Part shown: piece after piece, positions 1 to 10,021 of the stretch
Numbering within the stretch: position 1 is the first letter of the stretch
Layout: the number at the start of each line of letters is the position of its first letter
Source: Desulfovibrio sp. JY
GTDB taxonomy: Bacteria; Desulfobacterota; Desulfovibrionia; Desulfovibrionales; Desulfovibrionaceae
NCBI GenBank assembly: GCA_021730285.1
Contig: CP082962.1
Span: forward strand, 1,860,001-1,924,000
DNA length: 64,000 bases
Direction: 5' to 3'
Program-made: the position numbers and the translations under genes
Notes under the pieces: generated by a model
The model's database searches: none
Seen by the model: the letters and a program-made list of their open reading frames with translations, nothing else
Told to the model about the DNA's origin: nothing

Positions 1-402
1 AGCGAGCAGGCGGCACAGCAGAAAGGGATCGACGGTGACCGTGGCGGCCTCGCCGGGCAGGGCCGAGAGTTCCACCTTGCCCATGCCGGCCTGCCGGCAG
101 GCCAGCGCCACGGCCAGGTTGGCGGCCTCGGGCAGGGAGACGGCGCGCTCGGCCGCGTCCGGGGTATGGGCGAAGCGGTTGAAATGGGTGAGCAGCGCAT
201 CGCCCCGGCGCACTTGCCGCAGCAGGCAGGCGGCCGTCGCGGCCAACCGCTCGGGGTCGAGGGGCATGCCTTTCCCGGCCATGCAGGCCAGGTCCTCGAG
301 CAGACCGGCCTGCTCGTTCATCACGGCCAGGACGTTTTTGAGTTCGTGGGAAAGCGAGGCGCTGATGCGGCCGAAAAAGAGCAGGTCGTCGCGTTGCGGC
401 AT
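1..402 (-). CDS. Histidine kinase, N-terminal part (cut by window edge)
   Basis: The first 134 codons are visible; the stop lies beyond position 1. The start is the ATG at 402, preceded by AGGAGG eight bases upstream. An H-box with the sequence SLSHELKN at about residues 16-23 gives a phospho-acceptor His. There is no transmembrane or sensor region before it, so this is a soluble kinase. The last visible residues (VDPFLLCRLLA) match the start of a HATPase N-box. It lies 43 bp after the CheY-like gene at 446-808 on the same strand and probably shares its operon. What it senses cannot be told from this part. Confidence 0.8.
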   Translation of the reverse strand, partial: MPQRDDLLFFGRISASLSHELKNVLAVMNEQAGLLEDLACMAGKGMPLDPERLAATAACLLRQVRRGDALLTHFNRFAHTPDAAERAVSLPEAANLAVALACRQAGMGKVELSALPGEAATVTVDPFLLCRLLA

Positions 403-445
403 GGGCGTATCCTCCTCATGCGTCCTTGCGATCGGGGAAGTCTCG

Positions 446-785
446 TTAACCCTGGCCGCCGGCCAGGGCCGTGCCCACGGCGGCGATGAGGTCGTCGATG
501 CGCACGGGCTTGACCAGATAGCCGGCGGCTTCGGCCGAACCGGCCCGGAAATCTTCCTCCGAGCCGTGGCCGGTCATGAAAATGAACCGCATGCCGGGGC
601 GCAGGCGCTGGAGCTTTTTTTTGAGGTCCAGGCCGCTTAAGCCCGGCATCTTCATGTCCAGCACGGCCAGGTCGTAGGCCCCGGCCCGGACCTTGTCCGA
701 GGCTTCGTCGCCGTCCGTGGCGTATTCGGCCTCGATGCCCCGCAGATTGAGTCGCTCGGCCAGGGCCGAGACGAGTTCCTTTTCG

Positions 786-808
<23 letters not shown>
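446..808 (-). CDS. CheY-like response regulator (single receiver domain)
   Basis: This 120-residue protein is a receiver domain only. It has the acidic pair DD near residues 7-8, the phospho-acceptor Asp in LAVLDMKMPG at about residue 51, the switch Thr in FMTGHG, and the Lys in YLVKPV. There is no output domain, so it probably acts by protein contact or phosphorelay. It overlaps the end of the Cache kinase gene by 23 bp and is followed by a second, soluble kinase gene. The order kinase-receiver-kinase fits a phosphorelay, which is inference. Confidence 0.9.
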
Positions 809-2531
<1,723 letters not shown>

Positions 2532-2570
2532 GGCGGCCCATCCTTGTTTGCCAGGTCCTTGGGCGGCGCC

Positions 2571-2601
2571 CCGGGAAGGCCGCCCACGACGGCCTTCCCG
2601 G
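2571..2601 (-). terminator. Intercistronic 12-bp stem hairpin without T-tract
   Basis: A perfect inverted repeat has arms CCGGGAAGGCCG and CGGCCTTCCCGG around a 7-nt loop. It lies between the end of the kinase-receiver fusion gene and the start of the Cache kinase gene. No run of T follows on the minus strand, so it may be a processing or partial attenuation site rather than a full terminator. Confidence 0.45.
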
Positions 2602-2660
2602 AAAGGAATTCCAACGCCTTATGTAATAGTGAATATTCTCCGCGTCATTTTCAAGGGGGG

Positions 2661-3887
2661 CTAGCCGGCGGCTTTTTTCGAACGCACCTTTTCGTTGGCC
2701 TTCTTGAGGGTATCGCTTAACAGCTCGATATCCACGGGCTTTTGCAGGTAGGCGAACGCGCCCAGGCGCATGCATTCCTCGCGGTCGGCTTCGGAACCGT
2801 GGCCGGTCAGGATGATGACCTCGACGTCGGGACGCTCGGCCTTGGTGCGTTTGAGAACCTCCAGGCCGTCGATGCCCGGCATCTTGAGGTCGAGGACCAT
2901 CACTTCCGGCTCGTCGTCGGCGATCATCTCCAGGGCGGATTCGCCGTCGAAGACCACGTGGGAGCCGACCTCGCGCATGGACAGGCGCTCGGAGAGCGTT
3001 TGCACGAATTCCCGCTCGTCGTCGACGAGCAGGACCTTGGTCGGCATCTCGAAGTCGGCCCGGCGGTAGATGTCGGTCTGGTAATAGCCCTTGCCCACCT
3101 TGGTCACCACGTCGGTGACGCCTTCGATCTTGCCGGCGATGCCGCGCAGTTCGTTTTCCAGGCGGTCGAGGAGCAGGACCTTCTTGTTGATGATCAGCGA
3201 CACCACGCCGTCGCGGGCGGTAACGCCCACGTCGTGGCCCTTGCCGGTGATGGCCGTCTCGACCTTGGCCGCCAGCAGGAAATCCTTGGCACAGCGGCGG
3301 GAGGCGTCGCTGACGGCAACGGCCGGGTCGGCCAGGTGTTTGACGATGAGCATGGCGGCCTCGTCCACGGTGGTCTTGTCCATGGGAACGACCATGTCGT
3401 AGAGGGCCGGGGACCAGGGGTCCTTGGCATCGGCCACGAGCCCGGACCACATGGCCCGGTCTTCGTCGCCGCGTTCGAGGGCCCGCTTGGCGTCGCGGTC
3501 GGACAACCCCGCCTCCTCGGCGGCGGCGGCCCGGCGGAAGGTGGCGTCGGCGATCAGGCACACCCGCAGGACGTGGGTGATGTCGCGGGGCGGCAGCAGC
3601 GCGCAAAAGCCGTCGATGACGAGCTTGTCCTCCTCGACGAGGCGGCTGGCAAGGGCCAGGCGCAACCAGGCGGCGGCACGCTGTTTTTCATGGGTGAACT
3701 TGTTGAAAACCGAGGTCTTGGCCGAGAAGGCCTTTTCGATTTTGTCCAGACCGAGGCCGGAGAGCTTGGCGGCGAGAAGGGTCATGTCCTCGTCGCGCAC
3801 GACCGGCAGGCCCGTTTTCTCGGCCAGGGCCGCGACCACCGACTGTTCCTTGCAGTATACGCCGCTGAAAAGGGAGATGACGGACAT
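2661..3887 (-). CDS. Cytidylate kinase-like / BON-like / receiver fusion protein
   Basis: The chosen start at 3887 has AAGGAG eight bases upstream; the open frame extends 27 codons further without support. The 408-residue protein has three parts. Residues 1-185 resemble the cytidylate-kinase-like (Cmk2) family, but the P-loop region reads SGVYCKEQS and lacks a normal GxxGxGK(S/T). Residues about 205-270 look like a BON domain. Residues 283-403 are a receiver with Asp289-Asp290, phospho-Asp333 and Lys383. The gene follows the SulP permease gene by 25 bp and precedes a histidine kinase gene, which could phosphorylate its receiver. It may link phosphorelay signalling to transporter activity (inference). 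The degenerate P-loop makes catalysis doubtful. Confidence 0.8.
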   Translation of the reverse strand: MSVISLFSGVYCKEQSVVAALAEKTGLPVVRDEDMTLLAAKLSGLGLDKIEKAFSAKTSVFNKFTHEKQRAAAWLRLALASRLVEEDKLVIDGFCALLPPRDITHVLRVCLIADATFRRAAAAEEAGLSDRDAKRALERGDEDRAMWSGLVADAKDPWSPALYDMVVPMDKTTVDEAAMLIVKHLADPAVAVSDASRRCAKDFLLAAKVETAITGKGHDVGVTARDGVVSLIINKKVLLLDRLENELRGIAGKIEGVTDVVTKVGKGYYQTDIYRRADFEMPTKVLLVDDEREFVQTLSERLSMREVGSHVVFDGESALEMIADDEPEVMVLDLKMPGIDGLEVLKRTKAERPDVEVIILTGHGSEADREECMRLGAFAYLQKPVDIELLSDTLKKANEKVRSKKAAG

Positions 3888-3912
3888 TGTGGCGACTCCT
3901 TGGTATTCGTGC

Positions 3913-6042
3913 TTAGGCGCCGGGCAGACGGCAAACGCTGGTAAGCGGGCAACTCTCGCCGGGAGCATGCCAGGAGTCCTTGTGCACGGAGCACAGGGCC
4001 TGATTCAGGTCCGGATAGAGATGATCCTCGCCGATATGTTCCAGGAGGTGGGTCCGTTTCATGACGTCCATAACGGATTCCTTCACGCCGCAAAGCGAGA
4101 TGTCAAGGCCGGCGCTGCGGACCCGGTCCACAAGCAGGGACAATGCTTCCTCGCCCGAGGCGTCCATGTCGTTGACGCCGTCCGCGGCCAGGATAATGTG
4201 CTTGAGGTTTTTATTGGATTGCATGCGGTCGGTGATCTGGTCTTCCAGAAAGCTCGCATTGGCGAAGAAAAGCGTGCCGTCGAAGCGCACCACGGCCACG
4301 TACGGGCATTCGGCCAGCTTGAACACCGAGGCGTCGCGGTAGGCGCTGTCCTCGGTCAGGGACAGGGAGGCCACGCGCGGGCGCATGCTCTTGTAGAGGA
4401 AGACCAAAAGCGACAGCACCACGCCGATCATGATGCCCTTGTCCAGGTGCGGGGCGAAAACCAGGGTGGCGATGAAGGTGATGATGGAGATGGCGCCGTC
4501 GTACCACTGGGCCTTCCAGGCGTGGATGAAGCCCGTGGCGTTTAAGAGCCCGATGACGGCCATCATGATGACGGCGGCCAGCACGCTCTGGGGCAGGTTA
4601 TAGAGCAAGGGCGTGAAGAAAAAGAGCGTGATGACCACGGTGGCGCTGGTAAAGACCGAGGAGAACCCGGTCATGGCGCCGGCCTGCAGGTTGACGGCCG
4701 AGCGGGAGAACGAACCCGAGGCCGGGTAGCTCTGGGCCGCCGAGCCGAGCATGTTGGCCAGGCCCTGGCCGATGAGTTCCTGGTTGGGATCGAGCCGCTG
4801 GCCGGTCTTGGCGGCCATGGCCTTGGCGATGGAGATGGCTTCCATGAAGCCGAGCAGGGCGATGATGGCGGCGTAGGGGAAGAGCTTCAGCATGACCTTG
4901 AGGTCGAGCTTCGGGAAGCTGATGCCGGGCAGGCCCGAGGGCACCACGCCGACCACCTGGCCGCCGCCGATCAAGAGCAGCTTGTCGGCCTTAAGCGGGC
5001 TGTTGCCCACGCGCATGATCCAGGTCCGGCCGTCGGTCTTGGCTCCGGCCGGCGCCTCGCCCTGGAGGTAGAAGGAAAGGTTTCCGCCCTCGCCGGGCAC
5101 GGCGGCGAGCAGGTACTGGCGCAGCTTGGTGCGGTAGAGGCTGCTCTCTTCCTTGGCCACGGTCTTTTGCAGGTCGAGCAGGGCCAGGTCGTGGGTGATG
5201 TTGAGGACCTCGGTCGCGTCGCCGGAGGCCTTGGCCGCATCCTCGCGCGGGGTCATGGCGGCGCGCTTGGCGGCGATGGCCGGCAGCTCGGCCGCGGCCT
5301 TGTTGAAGGCCTCGATGTCGGCCACGACCTGGGGCGACTTGATGGCGCTTATGTCCACGGCGGCGTTGTGTTCGAACCCGATGGACCAGGAGACCAGCGT
5401 GGTGATGACCACGGCCACCAGCACGTTGGGGATGCGGGGGTTGAGCTTTTTGAGCCCGAACATGATGGCGAAGGCGGCCGCGCCCATGATCAGCGTCGGC
5501 CAGTGGGTGTGATGCACGGCCGCGGCCACGACCCGCATGATGGTCTCATAGTAGTGGTCGGCCGCGTCCACGGACACGCCGAACATCTTGGACAGCTGGG
5601 AGGTGGCGATGATGAGCGCGCCGGCGTTGGTGAAGCCGTTGACCACGGGGTGGGACAGGAAGTTGACCACCAGCCCCAGGCGCAGGACGCCGAGCGAAAA
5701 CTGGAAGATGCCGACGAGCAGGGCCAGCAGGATGGCGTAGGCGATGTAGCCTTCCGATCCGGCCGTGGCCAGGGGCGCCAGCGAAGCCGAGGTCATCAGC
5801 GAAACAACGGCCACGGGGCCGGTGGCGAGCTGGCGGCTGGAGCCGAAAAGCGCGGCCACCAGCGGCGGCAGAAACGAGGCGTACAGGCCGTAGTAGGGCG
5901 GCATGCCGGCCAGCTGGGCATAGGCCATGGATTGGGGGATGAGCACGAGGGCTACGGTGAGGCCGGCAATGGCGTCGGCCCGAAACGCCGCCATGTCGTA
6001 GCCCTTAAACCAGCCGAGGAAGGGAAAGATTCTAAGCAGCAT
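3913..6042 (-). CDS. SulP-family anion (sulfate) permease with STAS domain and a large insert
   Basis: The product is an inner-membrane transporter of about 709 residues. The N-terminal signature region (LIPQSMAYAQLAGMPPYYGL) and a C-terminal STAS domain (about residues 570-690) define SulP. The start ATG at 6042 has GGGAG six bases upstream; the longer TTG start at 6048 is less likely. Unlike standard SulP proteins, it carries a hydrophilic, helix-rich insert of about 125 residues (roughly 238-365) before the conserved VPSGLPGISFP segment. The TetR stop and this start overlap as TGATG, so the two are translationally coupled. Sulfate is the natural guess in a sulfate reducer, but bicarbonate or other anions cannot be excluded. 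Confidence 0.9.
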   Translation of the reverse strand: MLLRIFPFLGWFKGYDMAAFRADAIAGLTVALVLIPQSMAYAQLAGMPPYYGLYASFLPPLVAALFGSSRQLATGPVAVVSLMTSASLAPLATAGSEGYIAYAILLALLVGIFQFSLGVLRLGLVVNFLSHPVVNGFTNAGALIIATSQLSKMFGVSVDAADHYYETIMRVVAAAVHHTHWPTLIMGAAAFAIMFGLKKLNPRIPNVLVAVVITTLVSWSIGFEHNAAVDISAIKSPQVVADIEAFNKAAAELPAIAAKRAAMTPREDAAKASGDATEVLNITHDLALLDLQKTVAKEESSLYRTKLRQYLLAAVPGEGGNLSFYLQGEAPAGAKTDGRTWIMRVGNSPLKADKLLLIGGGQVVGVVPSGLPGISFPKLDLKVMLKLFPYAAIIALLGFMEAISIAKAMAAKTGQRLDPNQELIGQGLANMLGSAAQSYPASGSFSRSAVNLQAGAMTGFSSVFTSATVVITLFFFTPLLYNLPQSVLAAVIMMAVIGLLNATGFIHAWKAQWYDGAISIITFIATLVFAPHLDKGIMIGVVLSLLVFLYKSMRPRVASLSLTEDSAYRDASVFKLAECPYVAVVRFDGTLFFANASFLEDQITDRMQSNKNLKHIILAADGVNDMDASGEEALSLLVDRVRSAGLDISLCGVKESVMDVMKRTHLLEHIGEDHLYPDLNQALCSVHKDSWHAPGESCPLTSVCRLPGA

Positions 6043-6638
6043 CAGCAACTCCCGTCACGTGGTTTGGCCAGCATCCTGCGGCAGGATGCGATCAGCTCGT
6101 CGAAAAGCGCCCCGGCGTCGTAGAGGTTGCAGGTCTTGAGCCGCAACAGCCCGTCGACCATGGCGAAAAGGATCATGGCGGTTTCCCGGGGCGGAAAGTC
6201 TCCCATGGATCCGTCGCGCTGGCCGGCGCGCACCACACGTTCGAAGATGTCGGTCAGACAGTTGTAGATGGCCGCCAGATGGGCCCGGCATTCGTTGTTG
6301 TCTTCGGCCAGCTGGTGGGGAAACTGCCGTTGGAGCAGGGTGAATTCGTGCTCCATCAGCCCCGAGAGATGGAAATAAAACGTCACGGCTTCTTCCATCA
6401 TTTCCAGTCCCGAGGCGAACTCCCGGCCGGTGAAGGCGGCTTCGTACTCTTCCAGGATGCGGGTCTTGGCCTGCTCCAAAATGGCGATGAGAAGCCCTTC
6501 CTTGCTCTTGAAATGATAAAAGATCGTGCCCTCGGCGGTCCCGGTCACCTTGCAGATGTCCTGCATGGTGGTATCCTGGAACCCCTTGTGGGCGAACAGC
6601 ACGGTGGCTGCGTAGCGGATGGCTTCTTTTTTCGTCAT
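6042..6638 (-). CDS. TetR/AcrR-family regulator, first gene of the SulP operon
   Basis: The start at 6638 gives a 198-residue protein that begins directly with the helix-turn-helix region (TKKEAIRYAATVLFAHKGF, then TVTGTAEGTIFYHFKSKEGL-type recognition helix). The upstream 28 codons of the open frame run through the promoter and operator and are not used. The C-terminal ligand domain has no recognised ligand signature. A palindrome 19 bp upstream of the start, at the predicted transcription start, suggests autoregulation of the whole tetR-sulP operon. Ribosome binding upstream of the ATG is weak. Confidence 0.9.
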   Translation of the reverse strand: MTKKEAIRYAATVLFAHKGFQDTTMQDICKVTGTAEGTIFYHFKSKEGLLIAILEQAKTRILEEYEAAFTGREFASGLEMMEEAVTFYFHLSGLMEHEFTLLQRQFPHQLAEDNNECRAHLAAIYNCLTDIFERVVRAGQRDGSMGDFPPRETAMILFAMVDGLLRLKTCNLYDAGALFDELIASCRRMLAKPRDGSC

Positions 6639-6656
6639 GTGAAGTCCGGCACAATT

Positions 6657-6674
6657 CGACTGAGTGCTCAGTCG
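6657..6674. promoter_or_regulatory. Palindromic operator, probably for the TetR regulator
   Basis: Two perfect 8-bp arms (CGACTGAG and CTCAGTCG) flank a 2-bp centre. The site sits just downstream of a predicted -10 box and upstream of the tetR start, the usual position for a self-repressing TetR operator. The length and symmetry fit TetR-family sites; binding itself is inferred. Confidence 0.7.
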
Positions 6675-6681
6675 GTTTTTT

Positions 6682-6709
6682 CTTATGCTCGGCCCCCCAT
6701 GCGTGTCAA
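6682..6709 (-). promoter_or_regulatory. Predicted sigma-70-type promoter of the tetR-sulP operon
   Basis: On the minus strand there is a consensus -35 TTGACA (6704-6709) and a -10 CATAAG (6682-6687) with a 16-bp spacer. The predicted start falls around 6675, at the edge of the palindromic operator. Confidence 0.6.
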
Positions 6710-6939
6710 GAAAATAGGGCATTTTTGTTTCGATTTGAAACGCTTAAATTATACAAAATAATCGACTGGTTACAGACATGATTGCCGAATTGTCCTGAAT
6801 ATGGCCGCTTGTGTTTCATTGGTGTTGCAAAGTGGAGAAGTGCGCAGTCATATACTTATTCTAAATAAATACAGTATGTTGTCACTAAAATTCGCGCCAA
6901 GGGACATCCCCTTGGGAAGTTTTGGGGGAGGGAGGGGGG

Positions 6940-6984
6940 CCGGGGGAGGGAACCCCTTTTTCAAAAAGGGGTTCCCTCCCCCGG
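6940..6984. repeat. Palindromic repeat, copy 1 (between divergent genes)
   Basis: A perfect 22-bp inverted repeat with arms of the type CCGGGGGAGGG-AACCCC-TTTTT. It lies between divergent tetR and rrf2-type genes, about 105 bp upstream of the latter, so it is not at a gene end. The left flank (AGTTTTGGGGGAGGG) is shared with other copies at 23.4 and 56.5 kb. The rest of the 368-bp intergenic stretch (6723-7090) is AT-rich in its first half; I see no gene in it. Confidence 0.8.
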
Positions 6985-7090
6985 GATAACCCCGCGTTGA
7001 CGCTCCCGATAAGTTTGTCTACCTTCTTCGTATGGATGGCAGCCCCGGAGGCGGCCTCCCCCGCCCAATCCCCGCCAGGAGGCCGCGGCC

Positions 7091-7540
7091 ATGAAGCTCA
7101 CCACCCGAAGCCGTTACGGAACCCGCATGATCCTGGACATGGCCCTCCACGCCGCCGACGGCCCGGTACGCATCAAGGATGTGGCCGCCCGCCAGGGGGT
7201 TTCCGTCAAGTATCTGGAAAAGCTCGTGCGCGAGCTCAAAGGGGCGGGATTCGTGCGCAGTCGTCGCGGGCCGCGCGGCGGGCACGAACTGGCGAAGCCC
7301 CTGTCCGAGATCACCGTGGGGGCCATCGTGCGGGCCCTCGAAGGGGACATGTCCCTGGTCGAATGCGACGGGGAGGGCGGCGGGCAGGCCTGTCCGCGCC
7401 TGGCCGACTGCCTGACCCGCGAGGTATGGGCCGAGGCCGCCCGGGCCATGCACGAGCGCCTCGACGCCATCACCCTGGCCGATCTGGTGGCCAAGGCCGA
7501 TGCAGCCGCCGTCGCGCGCCGCGATGCCGCCTGCCGGTGA
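7091..7540 (+). CDS. Rrf2-family transcriptional regulator, IscR-like
   Basis: The 149-residue protein has the Rrf2 winged helix (TTRSRYGTRMILDMA at the N-terminus, then VSVKYLEKLVRELKGAGFV and RGPRGGHELA). Three cysteines at 92, 101 and 107 match the cluster-binding pattern of IscR/NsrR/RsrR-type regulators, so an Fe-S cofactor is likely. The neighbouring gene is a hybrid sensor kinase, which gives no clear target. No iscS or iscU gene is adjacent. The family is clear; the signal (iron-sulfur status, NO or redox) is not. Confidence 0.9.
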   Translation: MKLTTRSRYGTRMILDMALHAADGPVRIKDVAARQGVSVKYLEKLVRELKGAGFVRSRRGPRGGHELAKPLSEITVGAIVRALEGDMSLVECDGEGGGQACPRLADCLTREVWAEAARAMHERLDAITLADLVAKADAAAVARRDAACR

Positions 7541-7621
7541 ATTCTACTTGAACGCACGCGCCCTTTTGCCCTACTGTGGGGCAGTTGCCAGGAGAAACAG
7601 GCCTGGCGGGGTGGGTGCGGC

Positions 7622-10021
7622 ATGGTTGATGGGGAGAAAAGCGAAGGGCGTAAAAGCGTCCTGATCGTCGAGAACGACCTTGCCTCGGCCGATGAGTTGC
7701 GCGCGCAACTCATGCGTCTGGGCTATCAGGCCCTGGGGCCGGCTACGGATGTGATGTCGGCCATGGACATGGTCGCCAGGCTCGGCCCGGACATCGCCAT
7801 TATCGACCTGTCGCCGCCCGATGCCGCCATCGGCCTGGACCTGGGGCGCACCGTGGCCGCCAGGAATATTTCCGTCATCTTCACCACGAACAAGCGGGAT
7901 CTCGGCATCATGTTCCGGGCGGCCCAGGCCAAGCCCAGCGGGCTGCTGGTCAAGCCCCTGGAACAGCATATGCTGGCCGTGGCCCTGGAGACGGCCCTGC
8001 GGCTTCGGGCCGAGGATATGCTCGCCCGGCGCTGCCAGGATCTTTCCGAAAGCGAACGGCGTTTCCGGGCCGTTTTCGAGCAGGCCGGCGTGGGGGTCAA
8101 TCGCCAGACGCCCGAGGGGCGCTTCATCGAGGTCAACGAGCGTTTCGCCCGTCTGCTCGGCCGGCCGGCCATGGAATTGATCGGCCGTTCCTACCGTGAA
8201 TTCACCTATCCCGACGATCTGGAGGGGCAGGAGGCCGCGTTTCAGGACCTGTTGACCGGTCGGCAGGATTCCGTGGTCCGGGAAAAGCGGTATCTGCGCC
8301 CGGACGGCTCTCTGGTCTGGTGTCGCATCAACCTCACGGCCGTGCGCGACGAAAACGGCCGCTCCGAATGCCTGCTGGCCGTCACCGAAGACATCACCGC
8401 CCGTAAGCGGGCCGAAACCGAACTCGTCAACCAGCTCGCCTTTCAGCGCAGCCTCATGGCCGCGGCCGTCAATCCCATCTTCGTCCAGGATCCCGCAGGC
8501 TATTACGTCAGCATCAACAAGGCCTGCGCAACCCTTTTGGGCATGACCATCGAAAGCGCCCAGGGGCTGACCGCCCGGGAGATTTTTTCCGACGATCTCT
8601 GGGAGGAACTGGCCGAACGCGACCGGGAAATCCTGGCCCGGGGCGGCGTGCAGGAATTCGAGGTGGCGCTGGAGGATGCCTCGGGCCGGCTGCGTCACCT
8701 GGTGCTCAACCGCGCCCGGTTCGACGATGCCGAGGGCCATCCCCAGGGTATTGTCGGCGTGGCCACCGACGTCACCGACAGCAAGCGGGTGGAAAAGGAC
8801 CTGCGCGACGAGCAGGAGGTACTGCGGCGCATCCTGGCCGGCATCCGGGCCGGGATTTTCATCATCGACCCCCGGACCAAGCGCATCGAGGACGTCAACC
8901 CCGTGGCCGAGGAACTGTGCGGCCGGCCCCGCGAAGAGCTCGTGGGCGAGCCTTGCCGGGCGATCTGCTGGCGGGGCATGGACGGGCGCGACGTGACGGC
9001 CTGTCCCCTCGTGGAACGCAACATCCTCAATGAGGAAATGCGGCTGGTGCGGCCCGACGGGCGCACCGTGCCGGTCATAAAGACCGTGGTTTCGGCCAAG
9101 CGTCGGGGCGAGGTGCGGCTTTTCGAGATCGTCTTCGACGTCAGCGAGCGCAAGGCTCTGGAGCGCCAGCTGGCCGTGGCCCAGAAACTCGAATCCATCG
9201 GCGAGCTGGCCGCCGGCATCGCCCACGAAATCAATACGCCGACCCAGTACATCGGTGACAACCTGCATTTTTTGTCCACGGCCTTTACCGGGCTCGGCAC
9301 GGCGCTTTCCCGGGTGCAGGCCGAGGCCGAGCGACTGGCCGACGCGGCCGGTGATGCTGCGGCGCGCGAAGCCATTGCGGCGGCGAGAAGCGAGGCGGAC
9401 GTGGAGTTCCTGCTGGAGGAGGCTCCGCGCGCCCTGGAGCAGTCGGTGGAGGGCGTGGGCCGGGTCACGGCCATCGTTTCGGCCATGAAGAAGTTTTCCC
9501 ATCCCGGTGGCGAGGAAAAAACCGCCGTGGACATCAACGCGGCCGTGGAGAATACCGTCACCGTGGCCAAAAACGAGTGGAAGTACGTGGCCGACGTGGT
9601 CCTCGAACTGGACCGCAACCTGCCGCCGGTCTTCTGCCTGCCCGGGGACTTCAATCAGGTCATCCTCAATATCCTCGTCAACGCCGCCCATGCCGTGGCC
9701 GAGAGGGTCAAGGGCACGGCCGAAAAAGGGGTTATCACCATCCGCACCGCGGCCGATGGCGACAACCTCGTTCTGTCCGTGACCGACACGGGCATGGGCA
9801 TTGCCGAGGAAAATCGCGGCAAGATTTTCGATCCTTTTTTTACCACCAAGGAAGTGGGCAAGGGCACGGGCCAGGGGCTCGCCATCACCCACAACATCGT
9901 GGTGAGCAAGCATGGCGGCGCCATCGATTTCGAGTCCGAACCCGGCCGGGGCACCACGTTTTTCGTGCGCGTGCCTTTTGGCGGGAAGCGGGCCGACGCG
10001 CCGTCCGGAGCCAGCGTGTGA
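7622..10021 (+). CDS. Hybrid sensor kinase: receiver, PAS repeats, histidine kinase
   Basis: The 799-residue soluble protein starts with a receiver domain (about 12-130, LIVEN and IIDLSPPD). Three PAS-type sensor segments follow (about 145-260, 275-390 and 400-515; the first opens with ERRFRAVFEQAGVGV). The HisKA H-box reads GIAHEINTPTQY. The ATPase domain has an N-box (NILVNAAHAV), G1 (DTGMGI) and G2 (GTGQGLAI). There is no membrane segment, so it senses a cytoplasmic signal. Its stop overlaps the GTG start of the REC-HDOD gene, its probable target. Confidence 0.9.
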   Translation: MVDGEKSEGRKSVLIVENDLASADELRAQLMRLGYQALGPATDVMSAMDMVARLGPDIAIIDLSPPDAAIGLDLGRTVAARNISVIFTTNKRDLGIMFRAAQAKPSGLLVKPLEQHMLAVALETALRLRAEDMLARRCQDLSESERRFRAVFEQAGVGVNRQTPEGRFIEVNERFARLLGRPAMELIGRSYREFTYPDDLEGQEAAFQDLLTGRQDSVVREKRYLRPDGSLVWCRINLTAVRDENGRSECLLAVTEDITARKRAETELVNQLAFQRSLMAAAVNPIFVQDPAGYYVSINKACATLLGMTIESAQGLTAREIFSDDLWEELAERDREILARGGVQEFEVALEDASGRLRHLVLNRARFDDAEGHPQGIVGVATDVTDSKRVEKDLRDEQEVLRRILAGIRAGIFIIDPRTKRIEDVNPVAEELCGRPREELVGEPCRAICWRGMDGRDVTACPLVERNILNEEMRLVRPDGRTVPVIKTVVSAKRRGEVRLFEIVFDVSERKALERQLAVAQKLESIGELAAGIAHEINTPTQYIGDNLHFLSTAFTGLGTALSRVQAEAERLADAAGDAAAREAIAAARSEADVEFLLEEAPRALEQSVEGVGRVTAIVSAMKKFSHPGGEEKTAVDINAAVENTVTVAKNEWKYVADVVLELDRNLPPVFCLPGDFNQVILNILVNAAHAVAERVKGTAEKGVITIRTAADGDNLVLSVTDTGMGIAEENRGKIFDPFFTTKEVGKGTGQGLAITHNIVVSKHGGAIDFESEPGRGTTFFVRVPFGGKRADAPSGASV

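Noticed and set aside
7571-9913. A 780-codon minus-strand frame
   Set aside because: It is a GC-rich antisense shadow of the hybrid kinase gene, with His/Gly/Asp-rich sequence and no motif.
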